Assembly: GCF_002812045.1 (NCBI RefSeq)
Contig: NZ_NPEG01000001.1
Span: 124,001 to 188,000, forward strand
Length of the DNA stretch: 64,000 bases
Direction: 5' to 3'
Source of the DNA: Leptospira haakeii
Lineage (GTDB): Bacteria > Spirochaetota > Leptospiria > Leptospirales > Leptospiraceae
The notes under the pieces were generated by a model that was not told the DNA's origin, did no database searches, and saw only the letters and a program-made list of their open reading frames with translations. Below, one piece after another: positions 1-8,294 of the stretch; the stretch's first letter is position 1, and each line of letters begins with the position of its first letter. A program made the translations under genes and the position numbers.

Positions 1-87
1 TTCCAAGGTCACACGAGAGCTCCTTCCGTAGGATCCTCAGGATTATACTTGAACCACAGTGAATTGAAAAACGAAGGCTGGAGATAA
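1..87 (+). CDS. 3' end of an upstream CDS (partial)
   Basis: The first frame is open from base 1 to a TAA at 85-87 and would encode the last 28 residues of a protein, ending in ...KNEGWR. The start lies outside the window. The tail is too short to assign a family. It is followed by a perfect hairpin (100-125) that could end its transcript, which supports a real gene end here. Confidence 0.5.
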   Translation, partial: FQGHTRAPSVGSSGLYLNHSELKNEGWR

Positions 88-99
88 TCCAATCCAAAG

Positions 100-125
100 T
101 AGCGCGTCGAAAAACCGGCGCGCTA
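100..125 (+). terminator. GC-rich hairpin, possible terminator
   Basis: TAGCGCG (100-106) pairs with CGCGCTA (119-125); the stem extends to 10 bp with one G-U pair around an A-rich loop. Only a weak T run (CGTTT) follows. It probably ends the upstream transcript, but it also occupies the place where a ribosome site for the gene at 132 would be expected. Confidence 0.5.
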
Positions 126-131
126 TCGTTT

Positions 132-1025
132 ATGAAAATCTTAACCGTCTTACTCCCCTTATTAATATTCCACTGCTCACAAATCCAATGGAGACCCGCA
201 AGCCTTGCGATCGAAAGAGGATGGTCCGAAACCGGCAAAAATATAATCCAAACAGAAGTGATCTATGAAGAAAAGGATGCGTGGAATCCTTTGAGTGGAA
301 CCACTCACAAAAAGAATTACAGAACTAAATTCAGAATTTATGAAATATCGGGAACCGGAAGTGATTCCGGAGATCCTCCGATATATTCTTACGAAATAGG
401 CTCTTGGACATTGCCGGGATCTGTTTATTTTCATTCCGCAACGAATCGTTTATTTTGGATCCAAGGCGCAAATGATGAATACGGCGGGTCCATTCGTTTC
501 CCTGCCGTTTGGTCCCCGAAAGGATTTCGATCCTTCGAACCTAAAAGTTTTCAGAGAGAAGACCAAACAATCTTTCAATTCGTACCTTCTCCGGACGGAG
601 GAAAGGCCGCCATTATATTAGGAAAATTGAAATCGGATCTGGAGATCGAGTCCCCTGTGCTAATCATAGCGGATGTAAACGGACAATCTTCTTCTTATGA
701 TAGATCTTATTTTGAGTTCCCTTTGGCTAAATGGGAAGAAACTCCCGAGTTCAGAATCCGTTGGTCGGAAAATTCTAATCTTCTATACGTTCGAATAAAA
801 GACCAAGTTTTTAAAACAGACGAAAAGACCAAAAAATTGGAAAATGCAAAAGAGTTTCCGGTTTGTTTTTATCCTGCTTCTAGTTTCGGACCTGTGGGGA
901 TCAGTCCGGGAGGAAGAGGTGGAGATTCGGATATCGCAAGAGATATGGAACCGCCACCGTTCAAACGTTACAAGGACAAACCCTTGGTCAAAAATTTAAA
1001 TCAGACCAAGGATTGTAGCCAATAA
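132..1025 (+). CDS. Putative lipoprotein, hypothetical
   Basis: A 297-residue protein with a short hydrophobic leader ending in LLIFHC, a loose lipobox typical of spirochaetes, so lipidation at Cys15 and export are likely. The body contains an SPDGGKAA segment and repeated beta-strand-like stretches with aromatic residues, reminiscent of a TolB/WD-type propeller blade, but I cannot assign a family. The C-terminus is glycine- and proline-rich (PGGRGGDSD, EPPPF). The start is chosen because the leader begins there; no Shine-Dalgarno is visible and a hairpin ends 7 bases upstream. It is convergent with the DedA gene. The function is unknown. Confidence 0.75.
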   Translation: MKILTVLLPLLIFHCSQIQWRPASLAIERGWSETGKNIIQTEVIYEEKDAWNPLSGTTHKKNYRTKFRIYEISGTGSDSGDPPIYSYEIGSWTLPGSVYFHSATNRLFWIQGANDEYGGSIRFPAVWSPKGFRSFEPKSFQREDQTIFQFVPSPDGGKAAIILGKLKSDLEIESPVLIIADVNGQSSSYDRSYFEFPLAKWEETPEFRIRWSENSNLLYVRIKDQVFKTDEKTKKLENAKEFPVCFYPASSFGPVGISPGGRGGDSDIARDMEPPPFKRYKDKPLVKNLNQTKDCSQ

Positions 1026-1031
1026 AATCGG

Positions 1032-1685
1032 TTATTTTCCCGAAGCTTTAGCCTTTCTCATTTCTCTAATATATTCTATCACAGCAGGCATTACTGAAAT
1101 GATAATGATAGCGAGAATTACGATCTTAAAGTTCCGTTGAACGAATTCCAAGTTGCCGAACTTATAACCGCCAAATAGGAAAATAGCGATCCAAACCACT
1201 CCGCCAACTATATTATACAAAATGAATTTAGTATAAGTCATACTCCCGATCCCTGCTACGAAAGGGGCGAATGTCCTGACGATAGGGATGAATCTTGCGA
1301 TGATGATAGTCTTTCCACCGTATTCTTCATAGAATTGGTGAGCCTTCTCTAAATGTTTTTTATTCAGGAAGGGGACTTTCTCCTTTGCGAGAATTTTCTC
1401 TCCTGCCAAATGACCGATCGCATAATTGACTGTGTCTCCTAAGATCGCAGCAATAATGAGAAGCACAAGCAAGGTAGAAAGATCCAAACTTCCTCTGGCC
1501 GCAAATGCGCCTAAAGCAAAAAGTAAGCTATCTCCAGGAAGTATAGGAGTTACAACAAGGCCGGTTTCACAAAAGATGATCAAAAATAAGATCAAATAGA
1601 TCCAAGTGCCATAAGCAATGATTAATGCATCCAAATGATTTTCAAGATGCAAGAAGAAGTCTAAAAGATATTTGATAGTTTCCAA
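1032..1685 (-). CDS. DedA family membrane protein
   Basis: A 217-residue integral membrane protein of the DedA/VTT (SNARE-associated) family. The hallmark segments are present: an acidic residue before a proline-glycine turn ([16 protein letters not shown], about residues 38-53) and the Arg motif [18 protein letters not shown] (about 130-147). Several hydrophobic helices flank these, plus a lysine-rich C-terminal tail. Family members act in the inner membrane, several as undecaprenyl-phosphate or phospholipid flippases; which substrate applies here cannot be read from sequence. It stands alone, convergent with the lipoprotein gene and upstream of a small hypothetical on the same strand. Confidence 0.92.
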   Translation of the reverse strand: METIKYLLDFFLHLENHLDALIIAYGTWIYLILFLIIFCETGLVVTPILPGDSLLFALGAFAARGSLDLSTLLVLLIIAAILGDTVNYAIGHLAGEKILAKEKVPFLNKKHLEKAHQFYEEYGGKTIIIARFIPIVRTFAPFVAGIGSMTYTKFILYNIVGGVVWIAIFLFGGYKFGNLEFVQRNFKIVILAIIIISVMPAVIEYIREMRKAKASGK

Positions 1686-1726
1686 TTTAAGCTCCGAAGG
1701 TCAGATTCAAGGGTCCTTCGGGGAAG

Positions 1727-2080
1727 TCAAATGTTAGAGTGTACTTCCGGGAACAGACCTGCTTGATCTGGGCCTTGTTTATAAATTTTTGTGGGATAAT
1801 TTAAACGGATTTTTTCGGAGGAAACTCCTCTTTTGTCGGGTCTAATCCTGGCATCAAATTCTACAGGATCACCTTGTTTCAGATTCTGTTTCCTAAAACG
1901 AAAAGAATAATAAAAGTCCTGAGCGTAGATCACCTTCCTGCCTGAAACCAGCAGTTTTATGTCTTTGATCAAGATCCTTGCTTTTTCCGGATTTGGATCT
2001 GTCGAAATAGATTCCACAACCCCTCTAAATCTGGTCCTGATTTTAGACAAGTTTTGGAGATCTTCTTCCATGCCTTCCAT
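1727..2080 (-). CDS. Small hypothetical protein, OB-fold-like
   Basis: A 117-residue soluble protein without signal peptide or membrane segment. It is rich in alternating beta-strand patterns (FRGVVESIS, ARILIKDIKLLV, GDPVEFDARI) that resemble a small beta-barrel of OB-fold type, but no known motif is present. The start at 2080 is one of two in-frame ATGs (the other at 2071); neither has a clear ribosome site. It is divergent from the SPFH lipoprotein gene with about 136 bases between. I do not recognise its family. Confidence 0.65.
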   Translation of the reverse strand: MEGMEEDLQNLSKIRTRFRGVVESISTDPNPEKARILIKDIKLLVSGRKVIYAQDFYYSFRFRKQNLKQGDPVEFDARIRPDKRGVSSEKIRLNYPTKIYKQGPDQAGLFPEVHSNI

Positions 2081-2216
2081 CCGTTAGGCCAATTCAAATC
2101 AAAAGTACAGTTTCGTACATTCGTTTTTCATTGTCGCCCATTCCGATTCTTAAAGATCCGGAAACGTTCCCAATCCGAACATGGTCCAACAATACACAGG
2201 TCCTACGGAGATTTAT

Positions 2217-3119
2217 ATGACCAGGTTTCAATTATTAACAAAAAGTTTGAGTTTGTTTTCCCTTCTTTCCCTGAGCTTGCTCGCGGGAACGGGTTGTTAT
2301 ACGAATATTCGTCCAGGAGAGGCAGGACTCAGATATCACCCGTTGACAAGCGGGTTACAAAAGGACCTATTGACGAACGCAATTTATTTCTACGCTCCAT
2401 GGAACGACGTAGTATTATACCAAACCCAATGGACTTCCTATAAGGAGAAGGTAGATGTACTTACCAGGGATGATTTGACCATTAATGTTGTTGCTGCAGT
2501 CATTCTTAGACCTGTCCCGGGAGAAATTTATAATCTTCAAATAGAAATAGGTCCGGATTATTACGAAAAGGTGGTACGTCCTCAGTTCAGGACATCCGTT
2601 CGTAACGCATTATCCGCTTATAGTATGATCAAAATTTCTAAGGAAACGCCTAAGGTATCTCAGGATATTCGCCAGGCCTTGGGGGAAAAGTTAAGAGGAA
2701 AACACGTAGAAATAGACGATGTGATCATAGACGATATAGAATATAGCCGCCCCATCCTGACTGCGATAGAAGGTAAACTTACTAAAGAGCAAGAACAGGA
2801 ACAGATGAAGTTCGAGATCAATATAGCGAAGAAGGACGCGGAAATCACAGTGATCCACGCAGAAGCTAAAGCAAAATCCACAGTGATTGAAGCGGAAGGA
2901 ACTGCACAGGCAACTGTAATCGAAGCGCAGGCAAGAGCTAAAGCACAAAAGATGATCGCTGCACAATTGACAAAACAATATATCCAGCTAAAGGCTTTCG
3001 AAAATCCTAATACAAAACTTTTATTTGTGCCTACTGGAAAAGATTCCCTTCCTATGATCATAAATACTCCATCGGATGGTCCTAAATCGATCGATCTTCC
3101 TCCGGCAGGAGATAAATAA
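2217..3119 (+). CDS. SPFH/Band 7 domain lipoprotein (prohibitin-like)
   Basis: A 300-residue protein: N-terminal hydrophobic leader ending LLAGTGC (Cys27, candidate lipidation), an SPFH/prohibitin-like domain (about residues 30-190) and a long charged alanine-rich helix (about 195-260) with repeated AEAKAKSTVIEAEGTAQ-type heptads, as in prohibitins and HflK/HflC. Such proteins form large membrane-bound ring scaffolds. The start at 2217 is preferred over the in-frame ATG at 2181 because GGAG lies 6 bases upstream (2207-2210) and the signal peptide begins there. The lipobox has Gly at -3, so lipidation is less certain than export. Confidence 0.85.
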   Translation: MTRFQLLTKSLSLFSLLSLSLLAGTGCYTNIRPGEAGLRYHPLTSGLQKDLLTNAIYFYAPWNDVVLYQTQWTSYKEKVDVLTRDDLTINVVAAVILRPVPGEIYNLQIEIGPDYYEKVVRPQFRTSVRNALSAYSMIKISKETPKVSQDIRQALGEKLRGKHVEIDDVIIDDIEYSRPILTAIEGKLTKEQEQEQMKFEINIAKKDAEITVIHAEAKAKSTVIEAEGTAQATVIEAQARAKAQKMIAAQLTKQYIQLKAFENPNTKLLFVPTGKDSLPMIINTPSDGPKSIDLPPAGDK

Positions 3120-3182
3120 GGAAGAAGGTCCGTTCTTTTCAAAAATTGCGCGTGCTGAATAAAATTTGGGAAACGGTTCTGC

Positions 3183-4466
3183 ATGAACCTTTCCCAATTC
3201 AGCGAAGCCCAACAAGAGATCATACTAGATCGTTCCAGATTTTTACAAGTAATCGCCGCTGCAGGCTCAGGAAAGACCAGTACTTTAGTAGGAGTAGTTC
3301 AAAACGAACTTTCTCACGGTACAAGCGGAGAAGAAATACTCGTCTTAAGTTTCACCCGAAAAGCAGCAGGTGAGATCAGAGAAAGAATTAAAAAGAAAAC
3401 TAATATAGATTCAGTAAGAGTTCACACATTTCATGCGTTCTGCTTAAGAGCCCTGATCAACTGGCATCCTGATTTTAAAAATAGAAGACCTTCTATCCTA
3501 ACCAATTCCGAAAAGAATCTATTTTTTAGAGAATGGTTCCGTAAAGAATCGGATATCATCGGCGGAATTCCTTACGAACTTTTGATCGGAAATTCTACAT
3601 TACCTTCTGACTTTCCTCAGACATGGAAAAGTCCCTTATTAGAAGATTACAAAACTTTCAAACGAAAAGAAGGAAAACTAGATCTGGATGATTTAGTCAC
3701 TTTGTTCTTAGATTCTTTAGAAAACGGAGAATCTTGGACCGAAATTCCGAAAAAAAGTTTAAAAAGGATCTTAGTAGATGAATTCCAAGACACCGACCCG
3801 GAACAGCTTAGATTTCTGAAATTGCTCTCGGAACAGTCAAAAATTTTGGTGGTTGGAGATGACAGCCAGGGTATATATTCATTTAGAAAAGCAGACATAT
3901 TCAATTTTTTGAATTTTCCGGAAATGTTCCAGCCTTGCACCCGAAAATTCCTGAATACGAATTACAGATCTTTGCCAAAAATCGTGGATACTTCTTCCAT
4001 ACCTATCTCTAAAAATAAGAATAAAATAGAGAAAAAGGTAATCGCACACCGCAAAGGAAAGGCGATCGTTTCTAGGATTAAAATAGATAAGATCCCGGAA
4101 TTATTTACTTATTTGGGAGAATTGTATAAGCGAAGTGGAGGAGAGTTGAAAATATTATGCCGCTCCAATCATAGGATCAGAGAATATCTACGTGCCGGCG
4201 TTCCACCCGAGTTATTACTTACGATTCATTCTTCTAAAGGTTTAGAATTTCATACAGTGATTGTGGACTTGGCCGATGGCTGGAATCTCAGGAAAGATTC
4301 TCCCGAACAAATCAAAGAAGAAGAGCATAGAGTTCTATATGTCGGACTTTCCAGAGCTAAGGATTGTCTCATTATCTTAGGTAAAAAGACAGGTTCGGGC
4401 AGAGAAACCTCTGAAGACTTATTTTTCTCTTATTTTAAGAGAGAGGTACCAATCTTCAAATCTTGA
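3183..4466 (+). CDS. Compact UvrD/Rep-like superfamily 1 helicase
   Basis: A 427-residue SF1A helicase. Motifs in order: Walker A AAGSGKT (residues 26-32), motif Ia LSFTRKAAGEI, VHTFHAFC, Walker B VDEFQDTD (198-205), motif III VVGDDSQGIYSFRKAD, motif IV NTNYRS, motif V TIHSSKGLEF, motif VI VLYVGLSRAK. All ATPase motifs are intact, but the protein is far shorter than UvrD, Rep or PcrA (about 650-730), so the 1B/2B insertion domains must be much reduced. It probably unwinds or remodels DNA in repair; partners are not evident. There is no operon partner on either side. Confidence 0.88.
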   Translation: MNLSQFSEAQQEIILDRSRFLQVIAAAGSGKTSTLVGVVQNELSHGTSGEEILVLSFTRKAAGEIRERIKKKTNIDSVRVHTFHAFCLRALINWHPDFKNRRPSILTNSEKNLFFREWFRKESDIIGGIPYELLIGNSTLPSDFPQTWKSPLLEDYKTFKRKEGKLDLDDLVTLFLDSLENGESWTEIPKKSLKRILVDEFQDTDPEQLRFLKLLSEQSKILVVGDDSQGIYSFRKADIFNFLNFPEMFQPCTRKFLNTNYRSLPKIVDTSSIPISKNKNKIEKKVIAHRKGKAIVSRIKIDKIPELFTYLGELYKRSGGELKILCRSNHRIREYLRAGVPPELLLTIHSSKGLEFHTVIVDLADGWNLRKDSPEQIKEEEHRVLYVGLSRAKDCLIILGKKTGSGRETSEDLFFSYFKREVPIFKS

Positions 4467-4579
4467 ATTGCAGAATTATTTTAAATCCTGATTTTTTTCT
4501 GCAACAAAGCGGAAACGATCCGCTCTCATCTAACAATCCGTAAATAAAACCTCCTATTATAGGAAATGTAGGATATAAG

Positions 4580-5662
4580 ATGAAAAAGAATACAGAACTG
4601 AAAGAAACTCTTGGAAGTGTAAGGGAGATTATCTCCGATAGCAGCTTCGATAATCCCACTTATTTAGGGATCGCATATTTTATCCGGGATCTATTCTTCT
4701 TCTCGGTCACGATGTTCCTACTTTGGAATGTTGAAACTTGGTATTATCTGCCATTTCTATGGGTATTTGCGGGTTTAAGCATTGCTTCTCTTTTTATAAT
4801 CGGGCATGATGCATGTCACGGAGCACTATTTAAAAGTGAAAGGCTTGCATATTGGATAGGACAGATCGCAATGCTTCCTTCATTGCATGCTTATAACCAA
4901 TGGGGTTATGGACATAATAGGGTCCATCACGGCCATACAATCAAAATAAAAGGTGATTTCGTATGGCATCCTGTAACTCCGGAACAATATAAAAATTTTG
5001 GAATATTCAGGAAGACTTTCCATAGACTTTCTTGGTCCGCACTCGGAGGAGGGATCTATTATCTGGTAGAGATCTGGTTAAAAGGAATGGTCCTTTTTAC
5101 AGCTCCGATGAAAGAAGCTCTCAGAGATAAATTACTTATGCTCATATTTGCATTCGGTTCTGCCGGTGCTGTTTTCTATTTCGGAGGAAATACTCCTACC
5201 GGATTTGATCTAGGATTAGGAGCATGGTTTTTTCTAAAGGTATGGCTTCTTCCTTTTATTTCTTGGAACTATTTTATCGGAGTTACCGTATATGTGCATC
5301 ATATTCGTCCCGAAGTTCCTTGGAAAGAAGCGGACGATTGGACCCCTTTTTACGGGCAAATGAGAGGAACTGTAAATTATCATGTGCCTAAAATACTGAA
5401 CTTCTTCATGCATAATATTTTCATTCATTCTCCTCATCATGTTCACATGAAAATCCCTTTCTATAAATTGGGCCAGGCTTTGGAAGAGATCAAAGTACAT
5501 TATGGAGCTTACGTGGTAGAAAGAAAATCCGTTTGGAAAGACTATATCGAGTCCACATCCAAATGTAAACTTATGGATCCTGACACTAAAAGATGGATGA
5601 CCTATTCCGAAGCATTCAACGATGAGGATGAGTCAGAGCCTGAATTAGAAGCAGCTACTTAA
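4580..5662 (+). CDS. Membrane fatty acid desaturase
   Basis: A 360-residue membrane di-iron desaturase. The three histidine boxes are present: HDACH (residues 76-80), HNRVHHGH (112-119) and HSPHHVH (283-289), in the spacing of acyl-lipid omega/delta-12-type desaturases. Hydrophobic helices occur before box 1 and between boxes 2 and 3. It should insert a double bond in membrane acyl chains using O2 and an electron donor that is not in this neighbourhood. A ribosome-site-like AGGAT precedes the ATG. Upstream lie a short palindrome TCCTATTATAGGA (4552-4564) and an inverted repeat AGCGGA/TCCGCT (4508-4524), either of which could be a control site. The two downstream PF10118 proteins are also putative di-iron enzymes. 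Confidence 0.92.
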   Translation: MKKNTELKETLGSVREIISDSSFDNPTYLGIAYFIRDLFFFSVTMFLLWNVETWYYLPFLWVFAGLSIASLFIIGHDACHGALFKSERLAYWIGQIAMLPSLHAYNQWGYGHNRVHHGHTIKIKGDFVWHPVTPEQYKNFGIFRKTFHRLSWSALGGGIYYLVEIWLKGMVLFTAPMKEALRDKLLMLIFAFGSAGAVFYFGGNTPTGFDLGLGAWFFLKVWLLPFISWNYFIGVTVYVHHIRPEVPWKEADDWTPFYGQMRGTVNYHVPKILNFFMHNIFIHSPHHVHMKIPFYKLGQALEEIKVHYGAYVVERKSVWKDYIESTSKCKLMDPDTKRWMTYSEAFNDEDESEPELEAAT

Positions 5663-5726
5663 AAATTTCAATTTTAAACGATTGGGAATTGATTTTTAAG
5701 GGAAGCCAGTAAGTCTGATTTCCAGA

Positions 5727-6023
5727 ATGAAATTTTTCCTGATCGAATTAGAATATTTAGTACCACTCGAAAAACTAGACCAAGCGGTCCCTGCTCATAG
5801 AGAGTTTTTACAAACCTTATATGATGTTGAGACCTTTCTTCTTTCCGGACCGAAAGAACCTAGAAATGGCGGAATGATCATCGCAAAATCCGTATCTCTA
5901 GAAAAGATCAGCGAATTAATGAAAGATGATCCGTTTGCAAAACTAGGTTATGCAAATTATAAATACACTGAGTTCCATCCGGTAAAACACCAGACATTCA
6001 TAAAGGATTGGGTAGAAGGTTAA
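5727..6023 (+). CDS. YciI-like protein
   Basis: A 98-residue soluble protein matching the YciI fold: an N-terminal strand FFLIELEYLVPLEKLDQAVPAHREFLQ with a conserved His (His24 region), a SGPKEPRNGGMIIAKS segment and a C-terminal FHPVKH. YciI-family proteins are ferredoxin-like alpha+beta barrels, some with dehalogenase- or muconolactone-isomerase-like chemistry; most have no known role. It follows the desaturase on the same strand with about 64 bases between and may share its transcript. It ends next to a terminator that serves the convergent gene. Confidence 0.82.
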   Translation: MKFFLIELEYLVPLEKLDQAVPAHREFLQTLYDVETFLLSGPKEPRNGGMIIAKSVSLEKISELMKDDPFAKLGYANYKYTEFHPVKHQTFIKDWVEG

Positions 6024-6070
6024 AGAAAAAAACCGCCTCCCGACCCCTTTCGGAGCACGGGAAGCGGGGA
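6022..6070 (-). terminator. Rho-independent terminator of the PF10118 gene pair
   Basis: CCGCCTCCCG (6033-6042) pairs with CGGGAAGCGG (6058-6067), 10 positions with one C-A mismatch. Read on the minus strand the stem is followed by a T-rich tract (complement of AAAGAAAAAAA at 6023-6032). It lies just downstream of the gene ending at 6091. Confidence 0.7.
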
Positions 6071-6090
6071 GCAAAGTGATTGGATGGGTG

Positions 6091-6936
6091 CTAGATAGTT
6101 ACCAGAGCCGCATTCGCAAGCTCGTATCCGCCAGTTTGGTCCGGATGAAAATCTTTTTTAAAGTATAGAAGCGCTGCGCTGAAAAGTTGAGGATATAAGA
6201 TCCTGCCGATCTTGCGTGCAGACTTCATGTCTTGGAAATATTTACGGAATCCTACTTTCTTATCAGTGAGTAAGAACCAATGTTGTAGGCTTAAAGCATA
6301 TCCCCAGAACATGAAGGATGCTACGATGAATCCCATGATCCTTAGGAAATGACTTTTAGAAACAGTTTGGAGAACATCATACGCAACAGACTTATGCTCA
6401 ATCTCTTCGCAAGCATGCCAAAGAAGTAGGCTTCTCATCTCGCCGTATGCATCATCGTGAAAATTATGGCGGATAGAAATTTCAGCCATACTAGCTGTAT
6501 AATGTTCTAGACCCGCAGTTACCGCAAGTTTCAGTTTTTTACCGAAGAAAAATTCGAATACAGGTAAGAAGAAGCTGAAAGCAGTCCATTTATAAACCTT
6601 TTCCATAAGAGTAATCGGTCTTCCTTGGCCTTTTAAGATCTCTAGGATCTTTTCATGTTCTTTTCCATGTTGGACTTCTTGCCCGATAAAAGATTTCACT
6701 CTGGAAGAAAGGCCAGGATCTTTCACTTGGTCTGCAAATGCTTTCACACTCTTGATAAAAAATCTTTCTCCTTCCGGAAATAAGATATGATACGCATTCA
6801 CTGTATGGGTCATGAATGCATTATTTGCGATATAATGATCCGGTAAATTTTCCAGACCTTCGAAATTCATCTTACGAACTGTAGGAGAATTCGCATCTAT
6901 CGATTTTAAATTTTTATTCTTAGTTTGGATACTCAT
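6091..6936 (-). CDS. Predicted metal-dependent hydrolase, PF10118 family (paralogue 2)
   Basis: A 281-residue protein of the family annotated 'predicted metal-dependent hydrolase' (PF10118). It carries ExxH-type pairs like a ferritin-like di-iron centre: EVQHGKEH (E87, H90, H94), GLEH (E144, H145) and HACEEIEHK (E177, E178, H181), plus FPEGERFF (E56). One or two hydrophobic helices follow (about 195-215). It is the downstream member of a tandem pair, 12 bases after its paralogue at 6949-7800, and the two are alike over their whole length. The biochemical role is not established; proximity to a desaturase suggests lipid or aldehyde oxidation chemistry. Confidence 0.85.
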   Translation of the reverse strand: MSIQTKNKNLKSIDANSPTVRKMNFEGLENLPDHYIANNAFMTHTVNAYHILFPEGERFFIKSVKAFADQVKDPGLSSRVKSFIGQEVQHGKEHEKILEILKGQGRPITLMEKVYKWTAFSFFLPVFEFFFGKKLKLAVTAGLEHYTASMAEISIRHNFHDDAYGEMRSLLLWHACEEIEHKSVAYDVLQTVSKSHFLRIMGFIVASFMFWGYALSLQHWFLLTDKKVGFRKYFQDMKSARKIGRILYPQLFSAALLYFKKDFHPDQTGGYELANAALVTI

Positions 6937-6948
6937 TGTATTCTCCTC

Positions 6949-7800
6949 TTAAATAGTTGCTAATGCAGCGTTTGCCAGATCGTAACCGCCGGTTTGGCTC
7001 GGATGGAAACCGGGTTTGAAGTATAGGAGTGCTAATTTTCCTACTTCAATAACGATCAATCTTGCGTAAGAGCCTGCAGAAATAAGGTCCGAAAAATATC
7101 TTTTGAATCCGATCTTAGGATCGGCAAAAATAAACATATGTTGTAGAGTAAATGCATAACCCCAAAACATAATAGAGGCTACGATAAACCCAAACGTTCT
7201 TAAAACATAACTTTTGGAAACTGTCTGAAGAACATCATACGCTACAGACTTATGCTCTATCTCTTCACACGCATGCCAAAGAAGTAGATTTCTCATTTCC
7301 CCTTCTGCTTGCTCGTGAAGTCCGAATCTTAAAGTAACTTCTCCCAAGGAAGCGGTATAATGTTCTAAACCTGCAGTTACTGCAAGTTTCAACTTTTTAC
7401 CAAAGATAAATTCTAAAACAGGCCAGAAAAATCCGTAAGCAGTCTTATTATAAAAATTCAGGATCTTAGAAACCGGACGCCCTTGTTTCGCCAACATATC
7501 CAGAGCTTTTTCATGCTCTTTCCCGTGTTGAACTTCTTGTCCGATAAAACCTTTAATACTATTTTGTAATGCAGGATCCTTCACTTGATCCGCAAAAGCT
7601 TTTACACTTTTAATAAAAAATCTTTCTCCTTCCGGAAAGATCACATGGTATGCATTCACCGTATGGGTCAGGAAGGAATTCCCTGCCACGTAATAATCTG
7701 ATAATTGGTCCAACCCTTCGAAGTCCATCTTACGAACGCTTGGAGAATCGCCGTTGATCGGCTTAATATTCCGTTCTTTTTTTTCTGCCTTCACTGACAT
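6949..7800 (-). CDS. Predicted metal-dependent hydrolase, PF10118 family (paralogue 1)
   Basis: A 283-residue protein, close paralogue of the next gene downstream. The same metal-ligand candidates are kept: GQEVQHGKEH, GLEHYTAS, HACEEIEHKSVAYDV and FPEGERFF. The first about 20 residues, rich in Lys and Glu, differ between the copies, as does the region between the second and third ligand pairs. A strong GGGGAG precedes the ATG by 7 bases. It is the first gene of a two-gene operon ending at the terminator near 6022-6070. The family assignment is from recalled motifs; the exact reaction is unknown. Confidence 0.86.
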   Translation of the reverse strand: MSVKAEKKERNIKPINGDSPSVRKMDFEGLDQLSDYYVAGNSFLTHTVNAYHVIFPEGERFFIKSVKAFADQVKDPALQNSIKGFIGQEVQHGKEHEKALDMLAKQGRPVSKILNFYNKTAYGFFWPVLEFIFGKKLKLAVTAGLEHYTASLGEVTLRFGLHEQAEGEMRNLLLWHACEEIEHKSVAYDVLQTVSKSYVLRTFGFIVASIMFWGYAFTLQHMFIFADPKIGFKRYFSDLISAGSYARLIVIEVGKLALLYFKPGFHPSQTGGYDLANAALATI

Positions 7801-8127
7801 TTCTATCTCCCCTGTTTTTTTCGGGTTTCGTGAGACTTACTATAAACCTTTCCAAATCGATTCGCCTGCCGATCTCGGAAAACCCTTGCCGATTTCGAAA
7901 TCAGCCAGAAAAAGAATAAGATTTCTTCCAGAAATCACTTTTTATAACGATTGTTTTGCTAAAAATCAGCGATTGAAAAAGCAAATTCCGGCAAAAACGG
8001 ACCTTCTTCTTTTTCAAAAAATATGTGGAGAAGCTTTCTTTTAAAGAAGATGGAGACTTCTTCCTTGAGGCTTTGGAAATAACAAAGGCTTTACGCTGTG
8101 CTTTGAGCCTAAATACTGGCGATTACC
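7801..8127. other. Intergenic region with a direct repeat
   Basis: No convincing gene. It holds the upstream region of the PF10118 operon and the tRNA-Val promoter. Two near-identical copies of TGCCGATYTCGRAA lie at 7867-7880 and 7887-7900, exactly 20 bases apart (two helical turns, same face), which could be a regulator site. An open frame crosses 7754-8044 on the plus strand but has no ribosome site or protein-like composition. Confidence 0.5.
8090..8117 (+). promoter_or_regulatory. Candidate promoter of tRNA-Val(GAC)
   Basis: TTTACG (8090-8095), a 16-base spacer and AATACT (8112-8117) place a start site about 4-6 bases before the tRNA. The match to sigma-70 consensus is moderate. Confidence 0.35.
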
Positions 8128-8201
<74 letters not shown>

Positions 8202-8239
8202 GGGTTTTATTCCCTTCCCCGCAATACTTCCGTTAAAAA

Positions 8240-8270
8240 CAAAAAAGCCCCCGAAATCGGAGGCTTTTTG
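8240..8270. terminator. Bidirectional terminator
   Basis: AAAAAGCC-C-CCG (from 8242) pairs with CGG-A-GGCTTTTT (to 8269) around an AAAT loop, with one mismatch. It has T runs on both strands, so it can end both the tRNA-Val transcript and the HEAT-repeat gene from the other side. Confidence 0.85.
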
Positions 8271-8294
8271 CATCTTAAGAAATATAAGAAAGGA

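Noticed and set aside
4552..4564. Palindrome TCCTATTATAGGA before the desaturase
   Set aside because: Arms of only five AT-rich bases near a likely -10/ribosome region; kept as a note in the gene entry but not as a separate site.
7754..8044. 96-codon open frame on the plus strand
   Set aside because: It overlaps the start of the PF10118 gene, lacks a ribosome site and has no protein-like pattern; it is a chance frame in the regulatory gap.
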